DNA of 64,000 nucleotides, from NCBI GenBank assembly GCA_963580455.1, contig OY756958.1, forward strand, positions 29,214,501-29,278,500. The letters are read 5' to 3'. Shown in pieces: positions 21,901 to 34,191 of this stretch. Position 1 is the first letter of the stretch. Each line of letters begins with the position of its first letter. Source of the stretch: Euonymus europaeus. Taxonomy: Eukaryota; Streptophyta; Magnoliopsida; Celastrales; Celastraceae. The translations under genes and the position numbers were made by a program. Under the pieces are notes generated by a model. The model saw only the letters and a program-made list of their open reading frames with translations, did no database searches and had not been told where the DNA came from.

Positions 21901-24204
21901 CCCAATAAATAATTGCAGGAACAGAAAGGATACACACCATTGTCAGTCTCGTCATCATTTGTCCATGGATTATCTGTTTCTGTCCACCCTTTAAATGCTC
22001 TGCTATCTAGTGTACGGTCTACAGCACCCTTAGGATTTCCTTCCTGACACACAAGATCATCTAATGGAAGCGTGTGATGGGCAGGCTTCTTAAAAGATTC
22101 AGGAAACTCATTTTCAGGGCACTCACAAACGCTGCAATCTCGCAAACGACACATACCATCGTCGGGCCAGAAAGGGCAATCACACCACAGCTTGACCTTC
22201 AAGAAGATGGAAAGCAAGCTTTAGGGAGAATGGATAGATGGACATGAGGTTAAACATATGCAACAAGAGATTGAATTCAACGAGAAGCAACAAGAGATTG
22301 AAAAGATAGATGCATTGCACAATTTCAGTGCAAAAAGTTATTCTATTAAAATTGAACAAATGCAACCTCCAATTAATATATCTCAAGTCATTCCATATCC
22401 GGACTTTGAATGCAACATTGTAGCTTAAACATATTATTTTGAAGCACAAAAAAAAGAAAAGTTCCTCTCTTTTTTAACTAACACGGCAACTAAAACTATC
22501 ATCATCTAAATTTACTCACTCAGTCGCTAGATTTCATTTTGCTTCATGGGACAGATTTTTTCACAATTTTAAGTTACGCAGTTTTAACAATTCAAAAGTG
22601 TAACATGAGGAGAAAAAAGTACATATATCATATGTTTTCCACATTCTATAAATTTAACATAAAAGAATTACAAGGGAAACAAGTGGAACAGCTCATACTG
22701 TCAAAAGGTTAAAACATCACTGAAAGTAAACACAAAAACTGTGTTACTGTGGCGTGAAAAGACAAAGTTCGATGATGACACATAGATGCCTTTGAGGCTT
22801 CCATTCACACATCCAGAAATAGAAAAGTACAAGGCATTTGCCATTATTCAAGAAAATCCATAACAATTCATCTAAACATATAGCAATGGGAATCACATCC
22901 CAGTTAAAATCTAAAACGAATATTGAGCTTTTACAAAGTCCTAAATGTATAATCAATGTTGTGATTTAAGAGTTAGGACCAAAAATAAAAGGGAAACTTC
23001 TTTTTCCTCAAGATTGATTTAAAGAAAATGGCAAAACTAAAGTACACCGGAAGCATCCTGAGAGCACCAGGAAAAAACTAGGATGAAGGAAAAAAAACTA
23101 TCTGAATCATCACAAACACAAATATGGTAGAAATTCCCTGAAATTTTTGAAGACTTCATGTGTAATCTTAATTCCATCTGCATTAAAAAAAAAATTGAGT
23201 CCCATAATCTTTCTTTCTTCCTTTCATATTTAACTATATAAGAGTATTAAACTTATTATCGGCAATAGAATACTTCATACGCATTGTTCAAAGTTCTTCA
23301 ACAATTAAAAAGATCAAGTTTGTATCAGGTGAAGTGCACATTAGATCACTTCCTACCTAGTATTGAACCGAAAGGTCCAAAACCTCTTGCACGGCATGAA
23401 GCAAAAATTTCAAGATTTATTAACATTTCTGTACACAAACATATCAAAAAAGGTCCTATATGACCAAAATGATTGAGCAACAATTTTCTTTTCAAGTCAT
23501 AGGATGATGGGATAACCAGACGCTCTCAAACCTGTACTAATCTACGTAGGATGATAGGAAAAGAAAAAACTTGCAGTATTGAATTTTTCCCTAGGAAGAT
23601 TGCCTTTTATGTTTCATATGGAATCCGAGTTTAACTCAAAACAATGATCACTTAATGGATCACTATTCTGTTCATGATATAATCAGGGGATTATAATAAG
23701 CAAACCTTGAAATATCTGAAGAAAGGTGTCTTCACAAGCTCTTGGAGCAATGGATTTAAAGCTTCCTTATTGATACGGTTAACAGTCTCGTAATCACAAC
23801 AACAGTCTTCCACCATTCCACTATACTTGTGTTTATCCTGGAAAAGATGAAACCCAACCTAGTTCAGCAAATTGAGTTTTCATTCATTTCCCAATATAAA
23901 CAACGTAAATGCACTAAACTGAAAAGAAACCAATTTTAGAACTGAAAATTGTCAAGATCAACAGCGGAGGTGCTGCATAGTCCACCATCGAAGTACTCAA
24001 ATTGAAGAATATTATACGAAACCAACGAAAATAAAATACCTGACCACATTGACAGAGCTTATTATATTGTTCAAAGATAGATAAATTTGGAGCAGTTGTT
24101 GAAGCCACAGCCACAGCCACCGCAAGAATCAACACAGCCAATGCACCGACTACCCATCGGCTCATTTTCTTGGCTTCTTTAATCTCCGACTTCTCCGTCA
24201 CCAT
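18909..24204 (-). CDS. ERO1: Endoplasmic reticulum oxidoreductin (ERO1)
   Basis: Exons on the minus strand: 24204-24040, 23837-23706, 22196-21938, 21687-21577, 21475-21357, 20877-20773, 20680-20478, 19996-19876, 19217-19039 and probably 18912-18909. They join to about 465 residues. ERO1 is the FAD enzyme of the ER membrane that oxidises protein disulfide isomerase using oxygen. Seen here: an N-terminal hydrophobic anchor ([17 protein letters not shown]); a cysteine-rich region ([37 protein letters not shown]); the conserved [15 protein letters not shown] block; and the active-site C-x-x-C-x-x-C in [12 protein letters not shown]. The start is the only Met before the anchor in the first exon. 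The last intron (19038-18913) is 126 bp, in frame and free of stops, so splicing or retention gives the same stop with or without 42 residues. The upstream region to about 24500 is probably the leader and promoter. Confidence 0.95.
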
Positions 24205-25757
24205 ATTGAAACTAAAGAAACCAACAGCTAATGTGAGTTTAAACCCTGAACCTCCAAACCCGACTCCTGTTTGGTTGCCACGACTATAAGGTGAGAGAAA
24301 GATAAACTAATGAACTATGTGCCTCAATTTTCCAGATGTTGTATTTCCTGCGATGTAAACTGAAAATGCGAGAAAGATCAGAAGCTTTATCGAAATCGGG
24401 ATCTATAAATAGCGATGAAGATCGTATTAATAGCGTTGTAAATGTGAAACGAAATGGAAACTATGAGCGAAGTTTTCAATGTTCTTAGAAATTTCAGAAG
24501 CAATGAAGGCGCAAAGAAGGTCCAATACAACGGCGACTAAATCCTGACGGCAGCAAACCAATAAAAAGAAAAAGAAAAAATGGGCCGCGCGCAAGATATT
24601 GGGTTGAGTTTGAGCCTTGTAGCAGCCCAACTAAAAGACTCTCCGTGGGCTTTTTCATTGGCCGGATTGGCTCATCAATCATTTTTTACATTTGTCAAGG
24701 TAACCATGGGCCTTTAGCCCACATAAATTAGTAATCCTTATATCTATCATTTGCATGTTAAAAGGACACATACTCCATAGATTGTTTTGTGTGTGCCTCC
24801 CTATTACAAGGCAACAGTCCTGATAGAGTGACATCACTGCAAACCAACGGCTGTACTACTGCTAACTAACCAGTCAAACGGTGGTCAAAGATGAGGAGAG
24901 ACACTGATTCTATTGAAGATATCACAAGATTAGTAATTCTGTTATAGTGGAAGTACGAAAATCATGGTCAACAATCCTTCATATCTTGCAAGAAAACGAA
25001 ATTGAAAACGACGGAATCACACACCTTTTAATCATTTCTTGCAACATCTTTCGTACAAACTCCTAAAACAATTAAAATACACCTTAACCCAATCCGTTCT
25101 TTTTCTTTTTTATTTTCTGTCTCAATTATGCGTACTACACAGTACTGCAGGGGAATCGTCTGCAGGCCCTTGCATATAATTATCACCATAACAAACAGAA
25201 ATTTGCCTTTCTCAACAAAACGTGGTGAAATTAAAGCTGGATATTGATGTCACTTGATCTCCTCTTATAATCTTCTTCCATGAAGATATACATGTGCATA
25301 TTTATTTCGAAACCTGCTCTGTATTTTTGTTATGAGTAAATAAGTAAAATAAGTAGTCACTCATCGATGGATTGTTGTCTAGTACTAGACTACTTGTCTT
25401 CATGAAAATTTGAGCGGAAATTAAACATTACAAGCAAGCATGCATGCATGCATAGAGAAATGTGAAAACGACCAATTGAGGAGCTAAAAACAAGTCATAA
25501 GATGAAAAAAGAAGAGCACAAATAAAGTGCATGAGCACTAAATATGTAAAATTAGCACAAATTACATATGAAGGTACCGTACGTAGAATATCAAAGAGTA
25601 CTGTTAAAGCTTGTAACTTAATTTTATAAAGTTAGTCTTTAATTAATTCCTGTGCTACACTATAGAATATATCCGTCTATATAAAACCATATAAGGAGCG
25701 TTTGGATTCGGGGATATCATAGTTGATTAAGACAAGCTCAGGATAGGGTAATGATGA
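24205..25757. other. Intergenic: ERO1 promoter and glutaredoxin 3' flank
   Basis: No gene supported. The first 300 bases upstream of ERO1 are moderately GC-rich, as expected for a leader. The rest is AT-rich, with a GCATGCATGCATGCAT tract near 25438-25454. Frames at 24427-24682 have no domain features. Confidence 0.5.
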
Positions 25758-26153
25758 TCAGAGCCAGAGAGCACCGGCATCTTTGAGGAGAGGAACCAAA
25801 GTGCCATTGATGTGGCAAGCCATGAGAGTCTCAATACTCCCCAGAAACTTCCCTCCAACAAAGATGGCCGGAGTAGGCTGCTGTCCATCCGCAGCGAGCT
25901 GGAAGAGTACGGCCTGGATATCATGGCCCAACTCGTGACGGTCCACCTCGATTATGGCTGGGCCTACTCCAAGTCCAAAGAGAAGCCGCTTGGCTACGGT
26001 GCACATACAGCAACCGCTCATGCTGAAAACCACCACAGCATTGGTTGAAGCCAGCTCCAGCACCATCTCATATGGGTTGACGTCCATCAGATTCTTCACC
26101 GTTGATGCCTCTCCTCCACCCATCGGAATCCTAGATTTCTTCGCCACCTGCAT
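25758..26153 (-). CDS. CC-type (ROXY) glutaredoxin
   Basis: An intronless gene of 131 residues. The glutaredoxin fold is recognisable: NAVVVFSMSGCCMC with the active site CCMC at residues 48-51, the conserved TPAIFVGGKFLGS cis-proline and glutathione-binding region, and the C-terminal ALWL. CC-type glutaredoxins are a land-plant class. The ALWL tail is known to be needed for binding TGA bZIP factors, where they modulate flower development, jasmonate/salicylate responses or nitrogen signalling. No targeting signal is visible, so a nucleus/cytosol location is expected. A possible alternative start is Met11. TATA-like sequence lies about 125 bp upstream. Which ROXY member it is cannot be decided by eye. 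The frames on the opposite strand at 25812-26184 are shadows. Confidence 0.95.
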   Translation of the reverse strand: MQVAKKSRIPMGGGEASTVKNLMDVNPYEMVLELASTNAVVVFSMSGCCMCTVAKRLLFGLGVGPAIIEVDRHELGHDIQAVLFQLAADGQQPTPAIFVGGKFLGSIETLMACHINGTLVPLLKDAGALWL

Positions 26154-26274
26154 CCTTTTCTTTTCAAACAGATTTTTGAAATGAAATTAAGGTTAGACGA
26201 CTAACAAAGGCAGAGTACGTGGAAGAAACAGAGAAGAGACTAGAGAGGGTGTGTGTGCTTCAAAGGACTTGGAA

Positions 26275-26284
26275 CGCTATATAA
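26275..26284 (-). promoter_or_regulatory. Probable TATA box of the glutaredoxin gene
   Basis: The minus strand reads CTTATATAGC about 125 bp upstream of the ATG at 26153, a spacing compatible with a leader of roughly 90-100 bases. No second strong TATA candidate lies closer. Confidence 0.55.
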
Positions 26285-26507
26285 GATAACAAAGAGAGGA
26301 TTTTGTTTTTTGTTTTTATAAGTAGACAATCAAACGTCTCAAAATTGAAGGGAGTCAAATAGAAGACCTGATTGCCGGCAAACACTGACTACTTTTAAGC
26401 TTTCTCTCGTTCCTCTGCTCCTCCAAATCTGTACGGATACAATGGGACTCTCTGTCTCTCTCTCGTCTCTAGTTATTAGAGTGTTGCTTTTGTGTTTCTT
26501 TGACGTG

Positions 26508-26542
26508 CCATATATATATAGATATAGTAATATATATATATA
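26508..26542. repeat. (TA)n microsatellite
   Basis: Alternating TA tract with a short 'gatatag' interruption, upstream of the glutaredoxin gene. Confidence 0.9.
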
Positions 26543-27947
26543 TGGAAAAAAGGCATGCAGAAAATAAATGAATGTGGGGACCCCTAGAAATGGCATAACA
26601 GAAAATGAGAAGAAAAAAAAAGGATTCGCATGCTCTTGGCAAATTAAGAATCGCATGGGATGGGATGACCTACGCCTCTACTTGTACGGCGATTTTCAAC
26701 GGGCAAGAGCCTTTGAATGTCACACATATATTACCCAAAACGAGCAAGCTTTCTGTTTGTTTTCTAGGGTTTAGACGGTGAGACTCACGAGAGAGAGACT
26801 TTCATGGAAATATGGGAATACTGTAATCCGAAAGGCAGACAGGAATCGCCTGAAACGCCGTCGTTTGACAGTGTCATTGGGACTGATACTCCTTCAGATT
26901 GCCTTGCCACAAATGGGATTCTCTAGCGACTAGTTCTACTACATTCATGAATCATGATTTTTCGAGTCAAAGATTACAGATTATTACTGTTTAATTTGTT
27001 CCTTCGTCTTTACTCTGTAAGTATTTTCCGAATAAAATTACGAGTTTACCCTTGATTTCGGTTAACTATTGTGGTCGGTCAAAATAATCACAAACCATAT
27101 AGTCTTCAGTCCCATCGTTTAACGTCTCTGATTTCCTTGCTAGTTAAAACAGATTTAAATAACCAACTCGGATTAATTTAGTTGACGAGTTAAAACGTAT
27201 ATAATCTCAAATTCTACATGCGAGCCTCCTCTCCTTACCTGAAGGTTCAATCCATCTCACACATAGATGCTATAGATCATTAAAAAAATGTGTAAATGGT
27301 CACATCCTATGAATCGATTTAAATTGTACTGGAAATAACATATTAGTCGCACATATCAATTTAACAACCCAGCTAAAAAAAGGAAGTAGCACAGTTAAAA
27401 TTTAATTTTAGTATAATTTACGACTAATCACACAAGTAATTTATGTGCCTGAGCTAATCTGTAATTTATGATCATTCATTGTTTCGAATATGGACACAGC
27501 AATGCTATGTTGACCACTTTATTTATTGATTACTTTTTATTTTTTATTTTTTATTGATTACTAATCTGAACTCGTAAACATATAACCAGATCCACTAATT
27601 TCAAATCCATAACTATTTATGGATCTAAGCCCACGTCAATCTCGATACTGCTGGCCCAAATCCACTTAGATAAATACTTTTTGTAAATTCACTTGTGCTA
27701 ATTGCTAAATCAGTCTGGTCGGCCGTCCAGCCCGATAAAAATGAGGATCTGTTGCAACCGTGAACTAAACCCAAGCCGAAAAAAGAAGCACAATAATATA
27801 AGTTTTAGGCCAGGTTTGGGTTCGAGATAATAGGTTTGAGCCTGATCCGGATCAAGAACTAATATACTTGTACATACAGTTGTGCCTAGACTGGGCTTGG
27901 ACAAAGAGGTTGGCCCGAGCAAATGGGCCTTCCCTAGCTCTCTATAA

Positions 27948-28356
27948 GGCAAATGCAACAATAGATTTTTAATGGCCCGATAAATTTTAAAAATGACTCT
28001 CACATCTATCTCATAAAACACAACTCTCAATACAATCAAATCAAATATAATATATATTTTAATACTGTCATATCAGCAAAACAGATCTTCCAATATTAAA
28101 TCATTATTCAACCCAACCACTTTTTCATCTTAATACTATCCCTTTCAAATTTATACCAAAATCAATACTGAATCTCACATTTATTACAAAAGGCCAAGTC
28201 ACATTATTATTCACATAATCAAAACACATATCTCAATATAGTCACATCAACAAAACATATATTTCAATATAGCCACATCATCAAGAACATAAATCTTTAC
28301 ATTATTTGTTGATCTAGCAAATATCCATCATTGTGTTGCTCTAACCATTTGTCTAC
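27948..28356. mobile_element. MITE related to the 15.3-kb element
   Basis: Contains several copies of the phrase 'catatcagcaaaacagat' / 'cacatcaacaaaacatatat' followed by 'tcaatata', shared with 15301-15645. The ends show only weak inverted similarity ('gcaacaatag' against 'gagcaacacaatgatgg' inverted), so the borders are approximate. No coding capacity. Confidence 0.45.
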
Positions 28357-29162
28357 CATGCTCCGCTCAATCATACAAAAACAAATAAGTCTTCTTGAAT
28401 GCCAAACCACTCTGCCTAACACACCCATTACCATGTCAACAACACATTGGCATCATTGGTTTGGGTTTCATTTCCATCATAGATTGTTGCATTATTACAA
28501 TGAAGCCTGGAAGCTTGTATACACAATGTCGTCATCATAGTCGGTTGATCCTATCTCACAGTTGAATATTTTCTGCTTGCTTGTGATTGTAGAATTCCTG
28601 CTTAGACGCGAAGAGTTTATGTGTAACTCATCAAGCCCACTAACGTTATTTGAATTCAAATTTTCATTGACTCATTTAATTATTTACACTTGTTCTTGCT
28701 CTAGATTTTTCTAGTGTTTATACTTGATTGATACAAGTCAATATATATAGTGATTGAATTGTTGACTCATTTGTTTCGGCTCTGTCATGACATGCCTAAC
28801 TCATCAATATCTAAATTAATCATTGACCGGTCTTCTGTTATCCCTCTTCTATAATTTCACTATCAAAGTTGTCTTTTGGACTGGTCTTGTACTATATGGT
28901 CATTGGCCAATTGAGAAGGATCCAGATTTTACTTTTCTTTTTCAACAATTAATTGAAAATGTTATATAAAACTACCATTGCTTTCACAGCAAATAAATAA
29001 AAAATCAATAAAATTGAATCATTTGATCAATTTTTTATCTTAAAAATTACATATTTTATATTAAAATTGGCAAAAATATATATTAAAAAAAAGACCAAAG
29101 CGACTGTTAAGTGTCCCTAATTGCAATAATAACATTAACCGTTGAAAAATAAAAAAAATATA

Positions 29163-29425
29163 CTTTCTTCGTCCCATTTTAATTGTTCCCTTCATTTTTT
29201 CACATAGTTTAAGAAAATATTTAATTCTCTTTCAATTTAACGTTTATATCCCTATTTATAATGACAAATATTTTGGCATCATAATTAATGTGCATAGTTA
29301 TTGAGTTTTTCAAGTTAAGGATAAATAAAAAAAAATAAGAAAAAATAACTTTCATTAATTGAAATAACCATGAATTTTGAGACATTCAAAAAAAAATTAA
29401 AACAATTAAAATAAGACGAAAAAAA
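29163..29425. mobile_element. Stowaway-like (Tc1/mariner) MITE, 263 bp
   Basis: The left end is ctttcttcgtcccattttaa. The right end, inverted, is tttttttcgtcttattttaa, and similarity runs further inward through 'ttgtt'. The element is flanked by TA on both sides (29161-29162 and 29426-29427), the target site of Stowaway elements, and the tip resembles their CTCCCTCCGTCCC signature. AT-rich, non-coding. Confidence 0.75.
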
Positions 29426-29560
29426 TATTTATTTAACCATTTATACGCTATTAAAATTTTACTTAAAACTTACACTATACCATACTCTACCATACATAAG
29501 ACACCCAAAACAGGGTACAAAACGAAAATCAAAGGAAAGGAGAACCGAAGAAGACCATGA

Positions 29561-29625
29561 CACGTGCTGTGGTCTGGTCATCGAGAAGTCAGCCGATGCA
29601 TTCATAGATTACACCGCGACACGTG
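29561..29625. promoter_or_regulatory. Pair of G-box / ABRE-like motifs
   Basis: GACACGTGC occurs twice, with the CACGTG cores at 29561-29566 and 29620-29625, 59 bp apart. CACGTG is the core bound by plant bZIP and bHLH factors. The nearest annotated genes are the glutaredoxin (3.4 kb, pointing away) and the TCP gene (4.6 kb downstream), so the target is unclear. Confidence 0.4.
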
Positions 29626-29875
29626 CCCCTGCCTCCCTCTTCTCTCTCTCGAGCGTGTCACAAGCTCTGCCACTTTTATCACACACACACACACTTTGCT
29701 TCGAACTGCTGAAACACAATAAAATCTACTTTTTTCATATATGAATAATATAATTAACCCATTTGTTAGTTGTTACGAGGCAACGTTTTCGTTTCCTTTC
29801 CTTCCAGCGAATCACACGCGTATATGGTGCACCACTGGCGTTTTCTCGTAGTTTTGAGTGGGTGCAAATTAATCC

Positions 29876-29902
29876 TAAATTAATTAATTAATTAATTAAT
29901 TA
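29876..29902. repeat. (TTAA)n microsatellite
   Basis: AATT/TTAA tetranucleotide run of about six units in intergenic DNA. Confidence 0.9.
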
Positions 29903-30975
29903 GTCTGCTAAAATATAGAGTCATGGGATTTAGGAGATAAACTACGGTAGTTTATTTTATTGTTGGCTTCTTTTTAACCGGCAAGTGATTCAGCATGGAA
30001 TTGCGTGAACACGCCCATCACTTGCCTCTTTACATTCTCAAAGGAGGCAGGCACACAAAATTTGGATAAGAATATTCATGGGACACCCACAAACAACCAT
30101 GAATTCTCTAGAGTAATGGTGCATCCGAAAAATATGACCCTCATTTTATTTTATTGAATCTACATAATATTTGTTTTAGTCACAGATTATAAATAGATAG
30201 CATTTAAAATGAATTTGATATTCAACACTTCACATTAATTAGAAAATTTATTTTTGTCAACTATTTAACTATAATAACGTCTTAATTTCTAAGCTTTATT
30301 TTGAATGTCACCTAGCTAGCTACTTCCAGCCTTTAATTAGGCTTTCCTTTTTCTAATTTCTCCAAACAAAAAGTGAATTCTGCCGTCCAAATATGGAGCT
30401 CCCAACTAATCAAATGCGATTTCAGCTTTTGATTGGATGATTTTAGTGCTCTTGATCTGCACCCTCCACTAAACATAAAGAAATGAAGACTATAAAAGCG
30501 AAATATCAATCTTCTTTTAAATGCTATAAATAAATGGTTCTCCCTCGGGGTTAACTGTTTGCCAGCCAAGGGACCATAGTGGGTTTAATTAATTATTATA
30601 AATAAATTAGGATGGGAAGCAAATTAAGAGACACATCATTACTGGTACGGACCATTAGTTAGGTTATTGAATTAATTAATTAAGTAAATTCCCCCTAATC
30701 CTTGCATTAGAACATATGTTAAGATTAACTTTCTACGGCGTTTTGTGATTAGTTGAGGGATTTCAAGCACTAATTTTCTTGACCTAACAAAAGCATTCAA
30801 GATTTTGCCTATTCGGGCACGTATTGTTTGTTTCACTTTTTCCGGTAATAGATAATTATCAGGCCCATGGGCTTTGAATAACGGCCCGTGGATTATATAT
30901 TACATTCAAGTACTATATCCGTACAATTATAGTCTACGAATCATCTTTGCATATGATTGATTACAGAGCATAAAT

Positions 30976-31004
30976 ACATACATACATATATATATATATA
31001 TATG
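30976..31004. repeat. (TACA)n(TA)n microsatellite
   Basis: ACAT/ATAC units followed by a pure TA run in intergenic DNA. Confidence 0.9.
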
Positions 31005-31221
31005 AATGTGAATTTAATCCAAGATATTTGTCCCTTGAAGTAGTATAGTATTATGCACAAGTTGAATTGATGATGAGCATGCATGTGGTTGGTCCTACTT
31101 GATTAAGATCCCTTTATGTATATCTATAAAGCCTCTTGTATATGTAGTTGTCCTGAATTATTGATCCATGCCCGCCTGGCTCTATGATAATTCACTTCTT
31201 GCTCTCGAAGTGGTACACAAA

Positions 31222-31607
31222 GGATCCGTTCGTTTGAGCTTATGGTACAGCTTATACGCTCTACAGCTTGTAAGCTTATTTACATCGGTCAACAATCACA
31301 CCAATTACATATAAAAAAAATTCATGAATTTCCTCTATTATCCTTATTTTCTCACATATTTATCATTTTATCTCTCAAAATATATGTAAAATTTTGGAAA
31401 AAATTATATATTTGAACTCAACGCGTAAAACTCTTTCCAACAAGACTCATATTCGATAGTTTTTATTTAATTATTAAAGTATTTTATATACCCTTAATAG
31501 TAAATTAACAGCTTATACTCTATCAAAATTTACGCTTTACCGAACAGCACACAGTTTATTTCACAGCTTATACGCTATAAAAAAAAAACTCTCTACAGAA
31601 CGGGCCC
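31222..31607. mobile_element. MITE candidate with GG(A/G)(T/C)CCGTTC ends
   Basis: The left end ggatccgttcgtttgagctt and the right end, inverted, gggcccgttctgtagagagt share the tip. A subterminal motif 'acagcttatacgct' is also present near both ends, inverted at about 31562-31576 relative to 31247-31260. About 386 bp, AT-rich, non-coding. The flanks show only an AAA match, so the target duplication is uncertain. Confidence 0.5.
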
Positions 31608-32639
31608 AAAATTTAACTAATGAATCTTAAACTTTTTAAACAGAAAAATAAATCATAAATCAAAAATATACTTTTGAAGTATCGGAATATAAAAGAGGAA
31701 GAAGATGATGATAAATATAAAATAATATTAAAAAGTGTGGGAATGACGTACTAGACTGTAGAGTATCCATCAATTCCTGATAAGTCCGTTGATTTATTGG
31801 AATGAAGAAGAGTTTGGTTCTAGTAGGACATCAAATCTTACTGTTATGTCTATGGTTTGAAAACAAACTATTTATAGAATTTTACATATAATGTATCTAT
31901 TTTAATATAAGATGTGGTAAATATTTTCTGTTCACTAAAAAATTGTACTCCTTGAAATTCTGAACGGATTTAGTTGACTTCTTCATTAAGACAATTCCTA
32001 CATTTGCACAATTATTTCAGGAAAATACTCATCTCTCCTTACTCAAATCCATGATTTTTCGATAATGGATGAGTGACTGGATTCCAATAGAGAAGACAGT
32101 GTATTTTTCTATGATAAATGTGTAAGAGAAGACAATTTTTCGCTAAAATATGCTAATTGAATTCGTACCAAAGTCAAACATACAATTTGTTAGTGAACTA
32201 AAAAAATAACCACATTGTATGTAATCATTAATCAATGTCAAATGTATCACTAAATGAGAAAAAATATAGAGAAAAAAACTTATATGTATTTTAACATTTT
32301 AATATATACAATCATGTATTTTTTTTCCCCTGAGAAGCAATCAAATTCATAAAAAAAAGTTACTACTTTGTATCAATTTTTATTTTTTTAACATTGAAGT
32401 CACCTCACTTCACTCCCCTTCACTCTATTTTTCTTTTCAGTAAAAACTTAAAAATATTTTACGTGCACCAAATGGTGCACCGTTGGGAAACCGGTGCATC
32501 CCCCCAGATCACTTTTACTTCCCTTCGCTTCACTCTATTTTTCTCTCTTCTTCATGACTTGGCGTTGAACATCAGATCTCTGCCTAATTATTTTCTTTAA
32601 AAACCTTCCCACACTCGGATTTATTTTCCTTTTCGTTTC

Positions 32640-34191
32640 TTCTCACTTTCTCGCCCTCCAAACACTCCAACCCTAACTCCCTAAGGCAAACTTGTATTCT
32701 TGTTAGTGTCAATCTTGCTACAAGTTCGCCATCCAGCTAGTAGCAGTATTTTGGTACTGCGATTTTGAGAGGAAAGCAGGAAAAGAAGGCGAGAGAAAGC
32801 TGGATGATACGGAATTCTCGAAATTCGGGACTTGAGAAAGTAATTTGAAGAAGGTCGTTCTTGTCTCCACTTGTTGAAACTCGTTTTGATCTCCATCAAT
32901 GGAGTTTATTGCTGTCTCCCTTATCTGGAGTTAAATTTGACGGACTTTTCTCAGTTTTTACTGGCTGATCTGAGGAGCTCATGCACTTCAATGACCTAAT
33001 TGTCCCCTTTCCTTTCTTAATAAATTGGAGTCATATTATCATAAATTTAATGTGTAATATGTGATATATACCATCATAAGAGTCGTTGATGACATTTACA
33101 AGACAAGAATCTCTAAAATTTCTCTATATCTGTGGTTCTGCTATATAGGTAACTGACAAATCTATGAAAGGCGTTGCAGATCTGCGACTACCAGTACTGG
33201 ATGCTTGAAAACTGATGTGTTTTGGAAGAAACGGAAGATCTGTGTGAGCAAACAATTTGCAGCCTCATTACCTTATCTGCCATCTCATAACTTGACACCT
33301 GTAGGCTGTAACTGTCCCGGACGCTGTTCAAAGTAAGCTTCAATTGTTTTTTTTAAGTAGTTGTTGGTAATCTTGAAACACTGTTTTTGATTTAATTAAA
33401 AATGTGCGACTTGTCATTTATTGTTCTTTTGAGCTTAACAGTGTCTGCCATTTTAAGTAGACTCAGCTCAGCGCGAGCCTTAAATGCTGAATATATTTGC
33501 AGCCCGTACACACAGTTACTGTTGCTTATCTTTTAGCTTGATTTGCTTTTTTTGTTGTTGTTGTTATTTCAACTTTTGTGAAAGCATGACCTCTTTAATC
33601 CTAAATCTCTTTAAGGTTTAATATCTGCGAAAAGCATCAGCTAAACCTAATTAAAGCTGTGTGTATGGCAAGTAGCCATAGCAATGGTGAGCAGAAACAG
33701 CATCGGCAATAGCACAGTCATGTCCAGATCTTAGCTGACTAGTGTTAATGCAATAAGTGAGTCTATATATGTAAAATCATAAAATGAGTCGGTGTGTCCA
33801 GATCTTAGCATCCAATGCTTTGTCAAAAAATTTATTTTTAATTTTTTGTGTGTGTGGGTGATTGCAGGCTGAGGCTGCTATTTCAGGCTTTGCATTTGAA
33901 AGTACCCTCTGCAACTGCAAAAAGCTTAAACAAGAGCTTCCTGACTTGGACCGTGATATATCGAACAGTAAAACAAGGCGGTTTTATCACCACGCAGCCG
34001 AAGTACTCTCTGTATTATCGTCATCAATGCATATGACACAGTAACCCCACCTGCGCTATCCGAACCTCACCAACACCGCCACATCTTTCTCTCTCTAGAT
34101 ACCTGTAGCCACTTCTCTCTTCTATCTACAAGTACAAAAGGTAGGCAAAGTGGGGCTTGGCGTTCTGGTTTGAGAAAGGCATGAAAGTGCC
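32640..34191 (+). other. Putative 5' leader and promoter region of the TCP gene
   Basis: Pyrimidine-rich sequence around 32600-32700 is typical of plant leaders, and several splice-like sites follow (for example TTGCAG at about 33863-33868). A 60-codon upstream frame at 33862-34044 ends 148 bp before the TCP ATG. A 'gtccagatcttagc' phrase is duplicated at about 33721 and 33796. I infer a multi-exon leader but cannot fix the exons. Confidence 0.4.

Larger units (their letters stand above)
26543..32600. other. Gene-poor intergenic region with MITEs
   Basis: About 6 kb without a supportable protein gene; frames such as 27710-28039 and 30333-30569 show no family features. It holds MITE-like elements at 27948-28356, 29163-29425 and 31222-31607, several microsatellites, and a promoter-like stretch with two G-boxes at 29561-29625. 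Confidence 0.55.

Noticed and set aside
22180..22956. Frames in ERO1 intron 2 (89 and 70 codons)
   Set aside because: They lie within an intron between two clear ERO1 exons and show no domain; the one at 22180-22449 includes only the exon 3 edge.
25812..26184. Plus-strand frames across the glutaredoxin
   Set aside because: Complement of a well-supported glutaredoxin coding sequence.
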